DNA of 64,000 nucleotides, from the NCBI GenBank assembly GCA_018697195.1, contig CM031860.1, positions 61,520,509-61,584,508 of the forward strand. The letters run 5' to 3'. This DNA is from Certhia americana (Eukaryota; Chordata; Aves; Passeriformes; Certhiidae). Of the stretch, positions 25,085 to 39,700 are shown in pieces. Position numbers and translations under genes: made by a program. The notes below the pieces were generated by a model. It was not told the DNA's origin. It did no database searches and saw only the letters and a list, made by a program, of their open reading frames with translations. Positions within the stretch are counted from its first letter, which is position 1. Each line of letters opens with the position of its first letter.

Positions 25085-26000
25085 TTACAGAGCTTCAAAT
25101 GGCAGGTTCTCAGCTCGCTGTCCTGTTGCCACCATACCAACTTTGGTTAGCACTTGCCCCTACAAGAGGTCACTGGATGACTTAGTGACAAAACAAAGAT
25201 TTAATTCCTCAATTATTTGGGTGGTTCTTGTGGTTTGAATGACAGGTGTCTGCTAAGGAAGGCAGGAACATCCCTTGGAATGGAGAATTTAAACCCTCTC
25301 CCTCCAAATTATAACTTTGAGATTAAGGGGCTCTCAGGTGAAGATATAGGAATAGGAATAACAGTTCTGTATTAGGGGAATTAAAATAAACAAGAAAACA
25401 AAACCACATGCAGTATTACAAAGGAGAAAAAGAAAGAAACAAACAAAACCCCACTGACAGAGTCAGGATCCCAGCTGTCCCCCTGTGTGTCAGGGTGTTG
25501 GTGGCAGTTCCATTCCATGGTGGCTGCAGTCCCAGTGGCAGATGTGGCTCTGGTGAAGTGATGCTCCTGGAGAAAAGTGGAGTTTTTCACTGAAGGTCCA
25601 GTGGTGAGAGATGGGCCTGGTCTTCCTCTGAGAATCCAGTGGAAAAGGCTGTTTGGTGTTCCAACTCCCAGATTTTTATCCAGGTAGGAATACTTGGCTC
25701 CTCCCCCTGGCTGGAGCATTTCCCAGGGGGATGATGGAATTCTCTCAGTGACACTCACTGGCCCATCAGCAGAAGATCTCTCTCTCTGGAGGGAGGCTGG
25801 GTTGTGGAAGAGATAAGAAAACTGCCCCAGCAGGTTTATTGACAGTTGGTCATTGATAGACAATTACAGCACCCCACACACACCCCAGTTTGATCAGATG
25901 GTGATAGAATACAGAGATTTGGTTACATTTTGCACTGCAACACATGGCAGTGGTGAACTTAATCAAAGCACAGCACATCTCCCTCTCAGACATTTCCTTC
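25085..26000. mobile_element. LTR-retrotransposon-like dispersed repeat
   Basis: The segment from about 25210 to 25990 has the look of an LTR: T/A-rich ends, a G+C-richer core (25470-25820) and a 6-base inverted repeat TGTCTG (25247-25252) / CAGACA (25987-25992). I recall closely similar sequence as a common songbird LTR family, but this is memory, not a search. No target duplication is visible next to the inverted repeat, so the true ends may lie elsewhere, possibly starting near 25085. Orientation is unclear. The 160-codon minus-strand frame inside (25381-25863) resembles no retroviral or cellular protein. Confidence 0.4.
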
Positions 26001-29000
26001 CTCTGCAAATTGTGATGCGGGAGAAGGAGTAAAGGAAAAACAAAAAGTCCTGTCAATTCCCCTGATCTTCATGATGTCAGATGCAGAAGACTGAGGGGAG
26101 TAAAAAACATCCTTATTTCCTTTCTCATTCAATCAGTGTTATGGTTTTACAAGTAATTCTTTACAGTTCAGTGTACAAGAACCTAAAATCCTTGGAGAGA
26201 ACTCCTGGTAATGTGTTAGATTGATGCATCATTTTGGACAACTGCTCCTTAGGACCTGCTCTGCAGATCACTTGGGGTTCACAGAGATTCTTCTCCAAAC
26301 TTAGGTTATATATTTACCTTCATCTTACTGGTGAGTATCAACATCAGAGCGATTCACTCATGTTCCTGTTACAGGCAGCAGAACTCTGGCAGTCAGAGTG
26401 GTTAATGGAAACTGGGGTTTGATTCATCTCAATCAGAAGTGAATATCTAAAATAGGTCAGATAAACTGTGCTCTGAAAAAATTTTTATTTCCCTTTTGAT
26501 CACAAAGGAAGGCTGACTGACTGCCTCAGAAATAGACATATAGTGCTTTTTAAATTTGGGCAGGATGAATCACAAGGTGCTGTAGATGGAACAGTGAAAT
26601 TGGCTATGATTCACCCTTCTCAAAAAAAACCCAAAAAACCAAACCCCGTAATCCATTTTAAATTACTGCAGTGATTTCCAATAAAAATGATTCTTCAGTG
26701 TCATCACAGGGGAGACCATTCACTGCTAGTTTTTAAATATGTACTTTATTGTGTAGCTGGAGGATTCCCCCCAAATTCACTGTGTTAACTCTATTCCAGA
26801 AATGGTTTTGAAGAAACCCAAGTTGTAATTGTTGGAAGTAACAGTCATCAGAGAAACATCCTTAATGACCTCAGAGAACCCCGTACTTTGTGTACTCTCC
26901 CCAGAAATCGACTTTTCATCTTCAGTGAGGATGTCTTTTAATAGCAGGTGTTGCAGCTGGAGTTGGTACAGGTTTTACTTGGTTCAAGTAGGAGATTTTC
27001 AATATTGTGTAGTTTGGAGCCTTGAAAGCAACAGCTCTTCTCACTCTTCTTGTTCTCCAGCTGAGGAGCTTTTTGATGAAACGACTTTTTCTTCTTTGAA
27101 AATGTCACTCACAAAAGCCTAAATGTTTTTGAATGCACTGATTTCACCAAAACTGGCCTGAAATATCTCTTAGGATAAGCTGGGATGAGATCAAATGAGA
27201 GTGATGCAAAAATAATACAATAATCCCAATATTTTCTGGAATATGGGTGATGTAACTTCAATTCACATGTTGAGACTGAAAAATGATGCAAATTTTCACA
27301 CTCTATTCAGCTTAGGTGTGTGTCTGCTACATAGAACTATCATCTATTCTTGAAGTAGAACATAAATTATCTGTTCACAACAGCAGTTAACCAACTCTTT
27401 CCTTTTTTTTTCTCTGTTTTCTCCCTTACTGCCCTGCAAGCAGTGGGATTCTGTACTTTTCCAACTGCTTGAGAGGATTTACCAAATATTAACAATATGC
27501 AATTATATATCAAAAAGGAAAAGCTGACTTTACCACCCTTTAAAATGCCATTTGAAAAAGGAAAGGTTTTATAGCAAAGTATAGAAAGTCGACAGTGCTT
27601 AGGGAGCACTGGAGAGAGTGACAAATAATTTACTAGTCTCAACTCCTGATAAATGGTGAATGCTTGTTGTGTTTGACCAAAATATAGCTTTGATATGAGT
27701 GGTTTTGGCATCTTACTGCCTTGTGAGAAAAATTACACAGCTTCAGGTTTTGACTCAAGCAGATGCTCCGTGCCTTATGCAGCTTTGTGTTTTAGGAACA
27801 CCAGTCCTCATTTTGTCTTTAATCTGCTGCTGGTTTCAATAGCAATGAGAAACAATCCCCAAATAAAAAAAAATATTAAAAAATAAAAGAGAAGGAAAAG
27901 GAAGTACAATAACATCTAGCTATTGAATTTGGAAGAATTTTGACTTTTAGAATGATGTGAAGAGAATGGTGTAAACAGAATGTCACACTGCACTAAACAG
28001 ACAAACTCCACAGTTCTGCAATTCTAAGGACTGTGGAGTTTCCCACATCAGCCTTCCCTCTGCATCACTGTCTCCCAGTCACAGCTATCATGAGAGGAGT
28101 GAAAGATGGATCTCCAGACTGGGAGAGCAGAGGAGAGGTCTCAGGAAGTGAAAGTAAGAAGCAAAAAGCTCATCTTTCAGATGGAGATTTCTCAGAGTAA
28201 GCAAACTGCCTTCTGAGGAGCTGATGCCCTTCCAGCCAGGCTGGCCTGGAGGAGTTCAGCTGTGGAGGAGTTCAGCTCCCACCACCCCTCACTAGCCTGT
28301 AAACCATCAACCACAGTTTTCAAGCAACCCTCATGTTTCAATAGGAATATCCTCAGAAAGCAGTTGTGGGATAAGTTGTGTGTCATTGTCCCCATGATAT
28401 GGGAGGTCTTTGGAACACAAAGGTGAGAAAGAAAAAGAGCCTCAAAGAGATGTGAGTCCCTAAAATTTCATTTAGATAAAGAAATCCAAGCTATCCTTTG
28501 CTTTTTAAGGTTTTTGGATTGCTGATCTTGATTGTCAGCATTAAGGCACATGAAAGGTTTCTGTTTTCATAACATCATGAGCTGTTTTTTCCTGGAAGTC
28601 ATATCCATTAAAGGTTGCTGACAGACACACTGCAGGTGCACAGGGATGAGTGGGAAAAACATGAAGCAGTATCCATTTGTCTGGTGTTTCATATACCGGA
28701 CTAATTTTGAAAGCATTTATTTTCTCCATTCAAGTGGCCTCTTTTCAAAAGTATTCTTCCAAATCTTCCCCCTTTTATAGAGCCTTCCAATTAGCATGAG
28801 CTCACAACATCTTGAAAACAACACAAAAACACATTAAAGCAATTGCAATTTAAAAGAAGTGATTAAAATACTTTTAATTGAGGCTTTTCAGGAATTGCCA
28901 TCACCACTATTACTTCCTGTATTTCTTTTTGTTTCTCTGTTTATCTAAACAGAATTTTAAATTTCCATCTTCTAACTTCACTACCTCCTAAACTGGACTA

Positions 29001-32000
29001 GACAATTTTATTTCCAGAAGTGATATAACTATATTTACTTCTTATACAGGTAGGGAAATGTTGCAGGGTATATTAGAGTTTCCTATGGAAATTCTCATCA
29101 TGGAACAATTTTCAAGGAAATCATTGGACTAGATTGTCAATCAAAGATTTTATTGTAGACCTAGTAATTATTGACTTGATAATCTTGTTATCACTAAGAA
29201 GAAAAAAATCTAGTTTCCCTAATCAAAAAATGTACACTTAATTTAAATTCTTGAAGTCCTGCATGTGTATGGAAAAGGCTTGCCTGAAATGATTGCACCT
29301 TTTTTCCACAAATATATTCAATGTTCCTTTATTGTTTTTTAAAACTTGGTGTGTAAGAAACATATTCCAACTGGAGATTACCCTGTGAGTAATTAAATGT
29401 GTTCTTGAAACCTAGGCTTAACTGCTTATTTGAATGTGGAAGTACTTGAATTGTATATGCAAACATTGTAAGAGTAGTTAGGAAAAAAGGTTTACTTTAT
29501 GTTTTACCATGCAGATACATACATAGCTCTTTAAAATAGCTATGAACAATTTTGACTTATGCTTATTCAAAAGTATATTGACTTATTTGATAAGTGTACT
29601 GACTTATATCTAGGAACAAATTTCAACTATTTTGTGTTGCCTCCTTCCCTGTGTTCCATTCTGACAACAGCAAATATTTGGAATATTTTGCATTTAAAAA
29701 ATGAGAAAATGCTGCTTTTTTGACCTCTGTCCTATAGTGACACTGAAATATTAGGCTTCACACTCCGTGTCACCTGTTTTCTCCCATTTGCAATTGCTGT
29801 TCAGGTCAATACAACACCATTTCCCTGTATTTTACTTTTACACACAGTGCTGTCTTCTCCTTGTGACTTTCATCCTCTGCTTTCCCCTTCCTGGTTTTCC
29901 CTTCAATCTTTTACTGATTTCCGGTTGTGTTATTTAGTGCTTGGTGTTTATGTGGACATTTCCATATGCAAAGAAGGAACTGGACTGGCAGTGTCTACTT
30001 GCATCTTCCAGGACATCTTAATTCAAATAGAGGAGAAATTACATTTTTATAATTCCATCTAGAACGCATGCGAAGCTATTACCAATGTAAACAAAAAAAC
30101 CCAACCAATCAACCAAAAAAACCACCCAAACCCAAACAAAAAACCCAGCAACTAAACAGCTAACCAAACCCAAACAACATGACCAATAAAAAACCAGACA
30201 GATTGTGTCAGTGTCCACAAGAAGAAATAAATACATTTTATTCTTTTATATGTTTAGAAATATATGAACATATTTGATTTCTATGCATATTTTTTTGTTT
30301 TGTAAGACAAATTTATGTATGTTTATATACTTGCCCTTAAGACTATACTAATCTTTGACATATTCAACACTTAGTTTACTTTAACCAGAGTTCTAACCAA
30401 ATGCACATGGAAACACATTTTCCTTAATGTCTTTCACCTCTGTTTTTTCACAATACATTCAGACGGAGGAAGTTTAAGTTCAAAACTATTTCATATTTTC
30501 TTGTCAATATTCTTTTGCAGAAGTTACATTTATGTAAAATTCAATTAACTGTTTGGCAAACACAGCTGAGAACTCTTCCACATTGTACAACTTTACTGCT
30601 TGGTGTCTATTCAATAATTTAGAAGAAGCAGTTTGAACAATGCAATTTTTTAGGCACTGTGACAGAGAATATGTCTCATTTAAGAAAAATGGTGCTTATT
30701 TCACCTGTGTAGGTCAGAAACGCATGTTGATGCTTTTAGATTGAAGCCCAGAAACCTGTCTCTGTTAAGTTGAACAGAAAATAATATGGTTAGAAATAAA
30801 AAGGCTTTAAGTAGGCCCAATTGATCCGTCCTGTCAAGATTCCTAGTGGGAAAAAGAAAAAGAGCTACTAAGTCAATGTAATTTACTTTTTTTTTTTTTT
30901 AGGAGGAAGACTGCAGCGCTCAAAACCTCATCCCTTAAGGTTTCCCAAGAAAAAGAAAAACAGATTGAAGACTGGAAAAGTAGTGAAAGACTGAAATTTA
31001 TCACAGGAAAAATAATTAACATGGATAACTACTTCCATGAAAGATTCCAACCTGCAGACTGAAACAAGAATCTGAGTGGAGAGACTTATTTCTGCTGGTT
31101 TGTTTTGCCTGTTTTTTTTGTCAGTTCTACATCCACCATAGTCAGTTTTTCTTCCATGTTCCCCTCATTTAGGGGAACACAAGATGCTTCCTAGAATTCA
31201 TCCCACCTGCCTGATCCAAACAGACGAGGGTCATGTGGATAGGGCAGATGTCAAGTGTTTTAAAGATGGATGTAAGTGTTTTTCTAATAGATTCCATCCT
31301 GGCTGAATTCCAGCTGAATCTACAGAAGAAGATAGTTTGTAGGAAATTGTTGTGCAGTCAGGCAGGAAATTACAGCTGGAGAGAATTGTTTTCCTGGCCT
31401 TATTTTAGACCAACTTCTCTTAAAATATTTAAGTTCCTTATTTCTGAACAATTGTGGAATCCAATTGATTTTATTGTCACATATAAAGAAAATAGTGTGG
31501 AGTTTTTCATCTGGCCCCACTGAGAGAGACAGGCAAACAGAATTAATATTTCTCACGTGGAACACCACACAGATGATTGTATTCCAACTGGGCGATTATG
31601 ATAATGATTCACCTGCAGTATTTGCATGAGATGGCTGTAATGGAAGCAACTGCTAAAACTCTAAGCTATCAGCTATCTGTGAGTGTTTAGAAATCAGAGT
31701 TTATTTTCTCTTCAGTGTCTGCAATTGCTTTTTCCTAAAATATAACCCTGAGGGTACCTGCTACTCCAGCACTTGTGCTTTATTGACTGAAATTTCTTTG
31801 TTTCTTACCCAGATCTGAACCTTCATCCTGCCTCATATTGGGTCTCTGCACTGGCTTTATGATCTCTTTTGATAGCCATGCACTCCCTCGGCCTTCAAAA
31901 ACTCCTTTATATTCCCTGGCCAGAGCTGCTCGGTGGGAGGTTTGGTCCATACCAGATTGTTGAAATTGCTTCTGATTCTGTAACCTCTCCCCAAAATGTA

Positions 32001-34531
32001 CCTCCTGTGTGTCCTGCCCCTTGCAGGGCTGCCCCCTCTCAAGAGAGAAGAAATCTTTCTGTCTCAGTTCAGGGAAAGAGAAAATTGTAAGGAAATAAGA
32101 AGATCATAAAGCTTAGAACTTTATTCCCTGAGCCTGCAGACTTTACCTTTCTGTTTGTTCTGTCCTTACTCACTGAAGCATGAATGTAAGAGTGCTGAAT
32201 TCCGTGTGTTTATGTGAGAAAAAAGGATATCCTCAGCTCTGCAGTGGTTTGCTGTGCTCAAGTTTTTTCTTTATCCACAGAGCCTCTGATCTGGGATGGC
32301 TGATGCCCAAAAGGTAACCTTTGTGCTCACTCCTAACGTCTTTGCCACCAACACCCCACATACCATTGCACTGTGCCTTGTCAGCACATCCAGCCTTATA
32401 AGCGACACTAGGACACCCCTCAAGTGTTTCCTATTCCAAGTTGGAGATGGCATTACACAAATAAGAAATGCTGGGACAGCACATAACTACTCCTGAGCAG
32501 TTAAAATTAGAATTTCCCCTTCAACAGGCTTTGGGCACTGACATTGACAGTGTTTGGGAGACAGGGCTGTCAAAGAGCAGCCACAGGTAGCCACAGCCTG
32601 GATAACTCCTTTGCCAATGCCCATGTTTGTGTTCAGAGTGATCTGAGCCATGAAGTAAGACTTGCCATTCATCCTGTTTGAGATGCTGTAATTCATCCCA
32701 AAAGGCTTTCAATAGTCTATGAGACAGAGAACAGATTTAATATGAGCCTACAGAAGGTGGGGAGAAAGAAATAAAGACCGAAAGTACTTAGCAGGATGAT
32801 AGAATTGTATGAATAAAACTGCTATGTAGCTGTCACTTTAGAATTTGACAGTCAGGGGCTTTTTTCAGTTAAGTTTTCCCCTCACTACCATCAATGCTGG
32901 TAAGATATCTTTGGAAACAAAAAGCTACTTTTTGCCAATAAAGAGAGAGACATGATTTTTTCCCCCAAATTGCAATTTAAAAAATGTTGTCAGGATATAA
33001 TATCAAAAGGAAGCTCCAGTGAGACCTTAGGGTGAGACCCTCTATACAGTGTGAGAATCACAGGTAGAAGTAAAAGATCAGCAAACAGCACTGGAAAGGT
33101 TCCAATCCTCCTCAGTGCGCAGGGCTAAAGATTAACATTCCCTTCACGATATCTTGAAGCAACACAAAACTCTTCCTGAAGCTCCTTAAAGTCTAGTCCT
33201 GGGTATTGTCACATCAGCATGTGAGCTTTGGCATGGTTGTTTTTGAGCCCAAACATGGATTTACCACCAGGGCTCTTTATTCCTGATCTGCTTTCTGATC
33301 TTTTCTTATTTCTACCCTCCTGCTTTTGCCTCCATTCAGCAGTGAAGAGTAAAGACTTCCAAAGTTTAATTTGTGTTTGCCCAGGATACAGAAGAGCAGA
33401 GCTCTGATCTAATCTCGTGCTTCTTGGAGGTATTGCATTATTTGTTTTGCAGAGGAAGAGAGTCTGAACACTTAAGAGTAAAAAAAATCCCAAACCTCTT
33501 TTCAATTCTTGAAGTAGAAGTCATTATTTCTTCTCTCTTCTTTTCTAAGACATTATACAGCACAGCTTTGCAAATGATGGTGACAGGACATTTGCTCTGG
33601 TAGTTGTAGCTTCTATCAATATTGCTTTTATGAACAGGCTAATAGTTCAGGTGAGACTTTAGAGAATTTTGTGTTTGTTTTTTTCTTTCCTTCACAGCCA
33701 AACTATAGGCTTTACTTAGTTTCTATTCTTGTGGATGGCAAATTGTATCAAGGTAGACAACACGGGATGTGTCTATCGGTCTTTTTCTCTCTTTTACTTA
33801 TTTTAATAGAAAAACTTTTGACAGCATGGCAACAGCAAATTAAATCCAGAAAAAACACCCCCAAAGTCAGCCTTTACCAAGAAAAGAAAAACAGCAATTT
33901 ACCTTTTATAGGAAAATAAAACAAATGGAGACAATATAACAGATCTCCTTTCTTCTATGTTCTGAGAGCCTTGCTTAAAAAGGGTGATAAAGTGGTGGCT
34001 AATAATGAGAAGGAAGAGTTTATTAGATTTGTACTACTCACATAAATATAATTATACATTCAAACCATGGCTGTTGGCTGAATATAGAACATAACACAAC
34101 ATAACAGGACTATAATCAATTTTTTATAAATAAACCAATTCTTGTTTTTAACCCTGAAACTTTAATCCTGATCCAGCTAATCTAATACAGATTATTCCTT
34201 TTTGCTTGCATCAGGTCAAAAAAGAGAGTCCAGTGGATCACTGGATCACACCAGAAGAAAGTTTCTGTCACTTTTTGCATCCCCAGAAGATTTTCCTATG
34301 CCAGAGGAGTGGCTGGGCCTTCACATTCAGTGGACACTGGCCCAAGCTGGTCTCCAGAAACTGAGACTGAACTGCCTCACTGACATCCTGCTGAGAAGAA
34401 TTCTTTACCAGAAGTTTAGTCATTGGCCTACAAAACTAAATGACCACCCAGCCCATCTCTTTTGGGGATCTTTTTCTACTTAATTTTATGTTTAGACTAA
34501 ATAAAAATAATTGCTTCCTTTAGACATGGCT
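26001..34531. other. Gene desert segment; no gene seen
   Basis: A long AT-rich stretch. It contains an A/C-only tract at 30088-30182, a local direct duplication of GGAGGAGTTCAGCT at about 28249-28277 and a 14-base poly-T at 30887-30900. Frames such as 34202-34483 (93 codons) have no recognisable homologue. The stretch may be intergenic or intronic. Confidence 0.5.
30088..30182 (+). repeat. A/C-rich low-complexity tract
   Basis: Composed of AAAC, AACC and CCAAA units with very little G or T. It is the third tract of this type in the window. Confidence 0.8.
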
Positions 34532-34612
34532 TCACAGAATCACAGAGTGTGCTCAGTTGGAGGAGACCCACAAGGATTGAGTCCAATTGTTACTTCTGCA
34601 CAGGACCTTAGA
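34532..34612 (-). mobile_element. CR1 LINE, short 3' end fragment
   Basis: Starts TCACAGAATCACAGAGTG and continues with GCTCAGTTGGAGGAGACCC, ACAAGGATTGAGTCCAA and CTGCACAGGACC, which is the reverse complement of the 3' end of the CR1 subfamily ending 'GGGTCCCTTCCAACTCAG'. About 80 bases remain. Confidence 0.8.
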
Positions 34613-35709
34613 TAAGGAATCCAGTAAAATATTTCAGATCTACTATTTAATCAGTAAAATCCCAGGCCAGCAACCCTGCACAGTTTATATCATCTTTTGT
34701 ACATTTGTAAGTGTTCAGAAAGAAAAATGTTAGAATTTGAATCTGAATTATTTCATCAAATCATAAGTCAATTTTGGCTGAGTTAGAATTCAAACCAGAA
34801 GTTATTAATTTAAATTCATCCATTTTTCTCAAAAATTACTATCTGAAATATGTGTGCTCTAAGGTGAGTTATTGGTTCCTGTGAAATCAGTGTCAAAACT
34901 GTTATTGACTTTATTGGCACTGGAGTTTTCATTACACTCAGCTGCCCCACTCTGTGCTAATTTACTGGTTGATCTATTCCATATATTTTATTTATGATTT
35001 TGTTTAAAAACCTGGTATGCACCAGAAGTCCCAGAGTTTTACATTTAGCTGCTTTCTGTTTTTTAGGGCCAGTACATTTTAGCATTCCTGAAATATCATC
35101 AGTCTGAAGACAGTTTTTATCCAGTCAAAATTAAAATAGGAAAGGAATAGAAAGGAGTATTTATGAGTAATATATTTCATATACTTCAGACATAATTCTT
35201 CCAACACCTGCCAAATTAATCTGGGATTTATTTATTTGCTTCATTTTCGTGTTATCTTTTTTTCCTCCTTCTCTTCAGGGAAGACTGTCCTTTTCCTTCT
35301 GTCCCACAAGCCAAACCAGCTCTCATCATTGCTGCAGACATCTGCTTTAAAAGAAATTGTCCTTCTGATGTTTATGTCATGAAAAAATAAAGATTTGTTT
35401 TGTGGAAGGTTTATGTACATTCCTTGCTTCTTAGTGCCTACTCATAGAGTCAAAACAAACTGGGATATACTGGAATATGTACTAATCCATCCTTGCATCT
35501 GCTCCACACTGTGACGTGATAGAGAAATGTAATTTTGGGTTCTAAATTTTTATTTCAAACATTATATGTAAATGCAGTCATCAATATGCATCAAGTGGAA
35601 ACAAGTCATCTCTAAGATTTAAGGAAAGCAGTCAGTCTGAGCATTGTGAGCGACCTCATAATAGAGAAGTGAAGCTAAATTAAGAACAGGTAGCAATTGA
35701 GAAAGATTT

Positions 35710-35733
35710 AAAAAAAAAAAAAAAAAAAAAAAA
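35710..35733 (+). repeat. Poly-A tract, 24 bases
   Basis: Uninterrupted run of about 24 A. I see no SINE or processed pseudogene body to its left, so it is recorded only as a homopolymer. Confidence 0.85.
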
Positions 35734-36715
35734 GAGTCATCCAAAGTTTAAACCTCTTGAGAAGGCTTTGAAAAAGCTAACAATAGAGCTCCTGTAAAAC
35801 ATAACAAAAAAATAGATGCTGTAGTTGCTGGATAAAAATAGTGTAGAATTAATGCTTCTTCAAACAGATGGCTCCAAAACTTGAAATGACAAATTATGAT
35901 TTGTTCAGCCCCAAAAGAAGTCTTTCCAAAAGCTCTGTGAATTGTTATAACAGTGCTAGAGATGACCTTGAGATGGGTTTAGATATCTTCAGATCTTTTT
36001 TTTTTTGTGAACTGAAATCTATTATTTACACCAAAATAGAACAGGAAAGCCAAAATTAAATATTAGAATTTTGGATTACCTAAGACCTTTACTAAGACTT
36101 AATTTCTTGTCACAGAAGTAGTGGTAGGGGAAATAGAAGAAATCTTGTCTTTAATGCATTTTAATTCTTTCAGTGTAGTATTTTCAGTCACGGCTAAACA
36201 CATTCATCATTCTCCAAAAGCAACATCCCACTCCACTAGAGAATTTAAATTTATTTTCTTCTCATGTGTCACTCTTGTTTCAAATATGGAGGTGGAGGAA
36301 GGAATGAAGTACCCATCCATATGTTCTTTTGTTTTCAGATGTTGCTGTACTTAAAAGTGCAAACCCATTTCTTGAACATAGACAAAGATATATAAACCTC
36401 TTCTGAAGATATTACAGAATTAATTTTCCCACCAAAATGATCTGTTAACAGGCTGGTAGAAGGAAATAAAGACTAGCAAAGCATTTACTAATCCCTGCAC
36501 CAGTGCTTTGCCAATGACTTTGGAATGCAACAAGGATTTCCTAAGGAACTGTAAAATTATGGATGTGATTCACTTTGTGCTGCTCCAGCCATATTCTGCT
36601 GCAAACCCAGGCTGATATAATAGTTGTATGGGACTGAAATAATTCAATCCTAAATGTAACCTGTTATCTGTAAGTTAATAAATAAATAAAATATGTTCAG
36701 GTGTCTGTTTTATTA

Positions 36716-36768
36716 AAAAAAAAACAACACACCAAACCAAAAAACAAACAAACAAAACCAACAAACAC
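36716..36768 (+). repeat. A/C-rich low-complexity tract
   Basis: Units of AAAC and ACCAAA following a short AATAAATAAATAAA run. Fourth A/C-only tract in the window. Confidence 0.75.
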
Positions 36769-39700
36769 TTGTAAAATTAACCTCTGCCATGTATAGATTT
36801 TCTTATTTTCAAATTGAATAAGTTGCAATAATTATTGTACATATATGAACAGCTTTATGTTTCTATAGCAACTATCATTTTGCAGAAAGCTTTATAAACA
36901 CTAATTATTATTAATAATATTTATTATTCTTGTGCCTAAGGAATAACTAATCTCATGGTGTCCAACAAGTTAAAAACTGAATTATTGAGACTGTGCTAGG
37001 GCGAGTGTCAAGAAATCCTTAAACATTCTGGATAGGTGGTCTGTATTATTCCTGAACTTTACCTTTTACGGGCAATGATGGAATAAGAAGGGTTTTAATT
37101 AACTTGGGAAATGATTTGTCTCTGCTGTAGCAGGCTCTGATAGTGTGTGCACAACAGCACCTCTCTCCTTCTGCCCCCTCTATGTTCAGCACTGGTCTCT
37201 CCATTCAAGTAAAAAATAACAAAGGAATCAGCTGCTGTAATATATCTCACAGGCCTGAATTTAGTGCAAATTGAAGAGACAAGGGAAGAAGTGAAAAGAG
37301 TAAGGTAAATCAGATGGAATAAATGGATCTGTGAGACCAGAGGAGGGACAGGTCTGGAAGAAACCATCATTCAGCACAAAGTCCCAAGAAAATTGTTTCT
37401 TATCAGCTTCCCATTTGTCCTTCCTTGGCTGTGAAATTTGATTCTGCTTTCTGAGTCACATCTAGTAAATAACTTGATGCCCTTTTCCAGTTTGTTCACA
37501 CCACTAACTGGAATGGAAAAGGCATCATGGTAGAAAATGAATTGCCAGTGGGACAGAATGTGGGCTAGAGTGTATTACAGATGTGCCTGGTCTTGCTCAC
37601 TAAGCTGCAGTATTGCCCTGAGATTTGAATGTCTGAAATTAAAACTCTGCCAGTGTATACTTTGCTTTTTCTATTTTAAGAACATGTGGAGAAATGATTT
37701 TCATAAGCAACTGCTTGTTAGTGGCAGTCATCCAGCTGCCATAAGAAATGGGAGATAATATATTTTCAGAACATGAAAATGGTTGTGCTAATGAGTCAGG
37801 CACAAGTTTCATCTTTGGATCTGTATTGTGTCTCTGTGGTCAAAATCTGATGCCAAAAGAAAGGTATTACAGGGAAATATGTGATGATGTCCTCACACTG
37901 CTAAATGTTTCAGTACATTAGAGAAAATTCTCTTGCATGGCCACAGAAGCAGCTTCAGCAACCAGTTCTTCAAAATCCCCCCACTAGTATTCCAGTCAAA
38001 TGTTTTGTGAGAAAATATCCTCATGATCCATTTAAATGTACTCTCTGTCCAGGCAACCACATAAAAGTAAGATTCCTTGCTTTAAAATACAAACTGTGAA
38101 TGAGAGTTCAATGTGAGATATGCTTTCTAAAAGGGCAATTTTTGTTCTAACTGACCTGAGGTTAGTGCATTTATTTTCTGGATAAATGTACAGTCAAGTG
38201 CTGAGGAAAAATGGCACCCTTTCAGATGATTTATAAGTAGTGGGTGAACTTGTACAGCCCAATTTCAAATCCACTCCAGCTTTACTGTGTGGCTCATATT
38301 TTGTTTAATATAGACTGTAAAGAAAGGGACAGAAAGGTTGTGAGCTGAATCATGCCTGGTCACTGAGTCTGCTCACCAGTGGGGACAAGGATAAGACACA
38401 GGTCACTTCCCTGGGTCTGCTGGCTCCTATATCTGTCCTGTGCTTGATGGCCAGGTAAAAAGCAGCTGCTATGGCAGCCAAAGTTGGTCTGGTTATAAAA
38501 CCAGGTATTGACATTCTACTCACTTTGTCCTCAATCATATCACTGGGATAAAGCAGTAAAATTCAGAGAAGGAAATGTGATCTAGGGGAATCTGTGTGAG
38601 TTTCATCACTAATTTAAATAGTGACTGAATTTTACCCCATTTTCTTGGCAGGGCTTGTGTCTATGATAAGCATATATGAAAAATGTAAATCCTTGCTCCT
38701 GTTAGTTATACGTGAGTCTGAATCTGGCTGAGGAAAGCCTGGAATTGAGTGAACATCAGGAGTCTGCTTCCCTTCCCATGAGCAGTGTTGAGTTCCCTAA
38801 CAGGATTTGGCATGTTGGTGCGTTGCTCTTGTTCTTCGAATCCTTGGACAAAGCTTTTGTTTCTGCCTACGTATAATTATACAAATCCATTTGACTAAGT
38901 GTTTTGTTATTGAAGGATCTTAGGTATCTATCACAATTGAGTCCACTGGGAGTAGGGCAGTTTTATGAAATTATACCCTGGATTAGAAAACTTACATTAG
39001 TGAATATGGATTATAAATTTAGCTTCCTTTTTTCATGTATGAAGTAAATAATCACACAGAAATCACAGCCATGGTAGCACTTCAGTGGCATTTTTGTTAT
39101 GGTTCAATAGTTACAAGTGAAGCTTGTTGGTTTTGCAAAGGAAAAGGAAGTGGCAAGTGGAAGGTACAGCATCCTCTGTGTTCCCTTGGGTTACTGGCAA
39201 CACAGCTGGTGATCCTAATTTTGGTCACTCTCAGCTTCCCTTCTTACTTTCAAATCTCCTGGGAGGAATTATAAACTCTTGATGTGGTACAGCTCATCAT
39301 GCCCTTTCTCAGGGTTTGTTAATCATGTGCCCATTTACTGGCTGAGTTCTGCTTGTTGTCAGTGTCACTGATCAAACTCCCAGAGAGGAGAAACACCGAC
39401 TGAAATTCAGCCAAGCATGGAAAAAAGCATTACATGGAAGAAGATATCAAGGATGCAAAGACAAATGTAGGCAGGTGGCATCACTACAGAAAAAATCTGT
39501 CTGTTTGGGCAGGGACATGAAAGTCTTAAAATTCTCATGGGTAGATAGCACAGTTTTACACATCTTCTCTCACATGTTCTGTGTAGGAAAATAAGGAATA
39601 ATTTAATATAAGAGGTTTCCACTAGCACTCTCTAGGTCTGGGTTCTCTCGTCCCCTTCTTCTGACCCTCATGTTAGCTCATGTCTCCTTCCATCAAAGGA

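Noticed and set aside
25381..25863. 160-codon minus-strand frame
   Set aside because: Falls inside an LTR-like repeat and resembles no known protein; ends in a low-complexity Phe/Val/Leu tail from an A-rich tract.
34202..34483. 93-codon plus-strand frame
   Set aside because: Amino-acid composition looks protein-like, but I recognise no family, splice context or promoter; length is within chance expectation for 64 kb.
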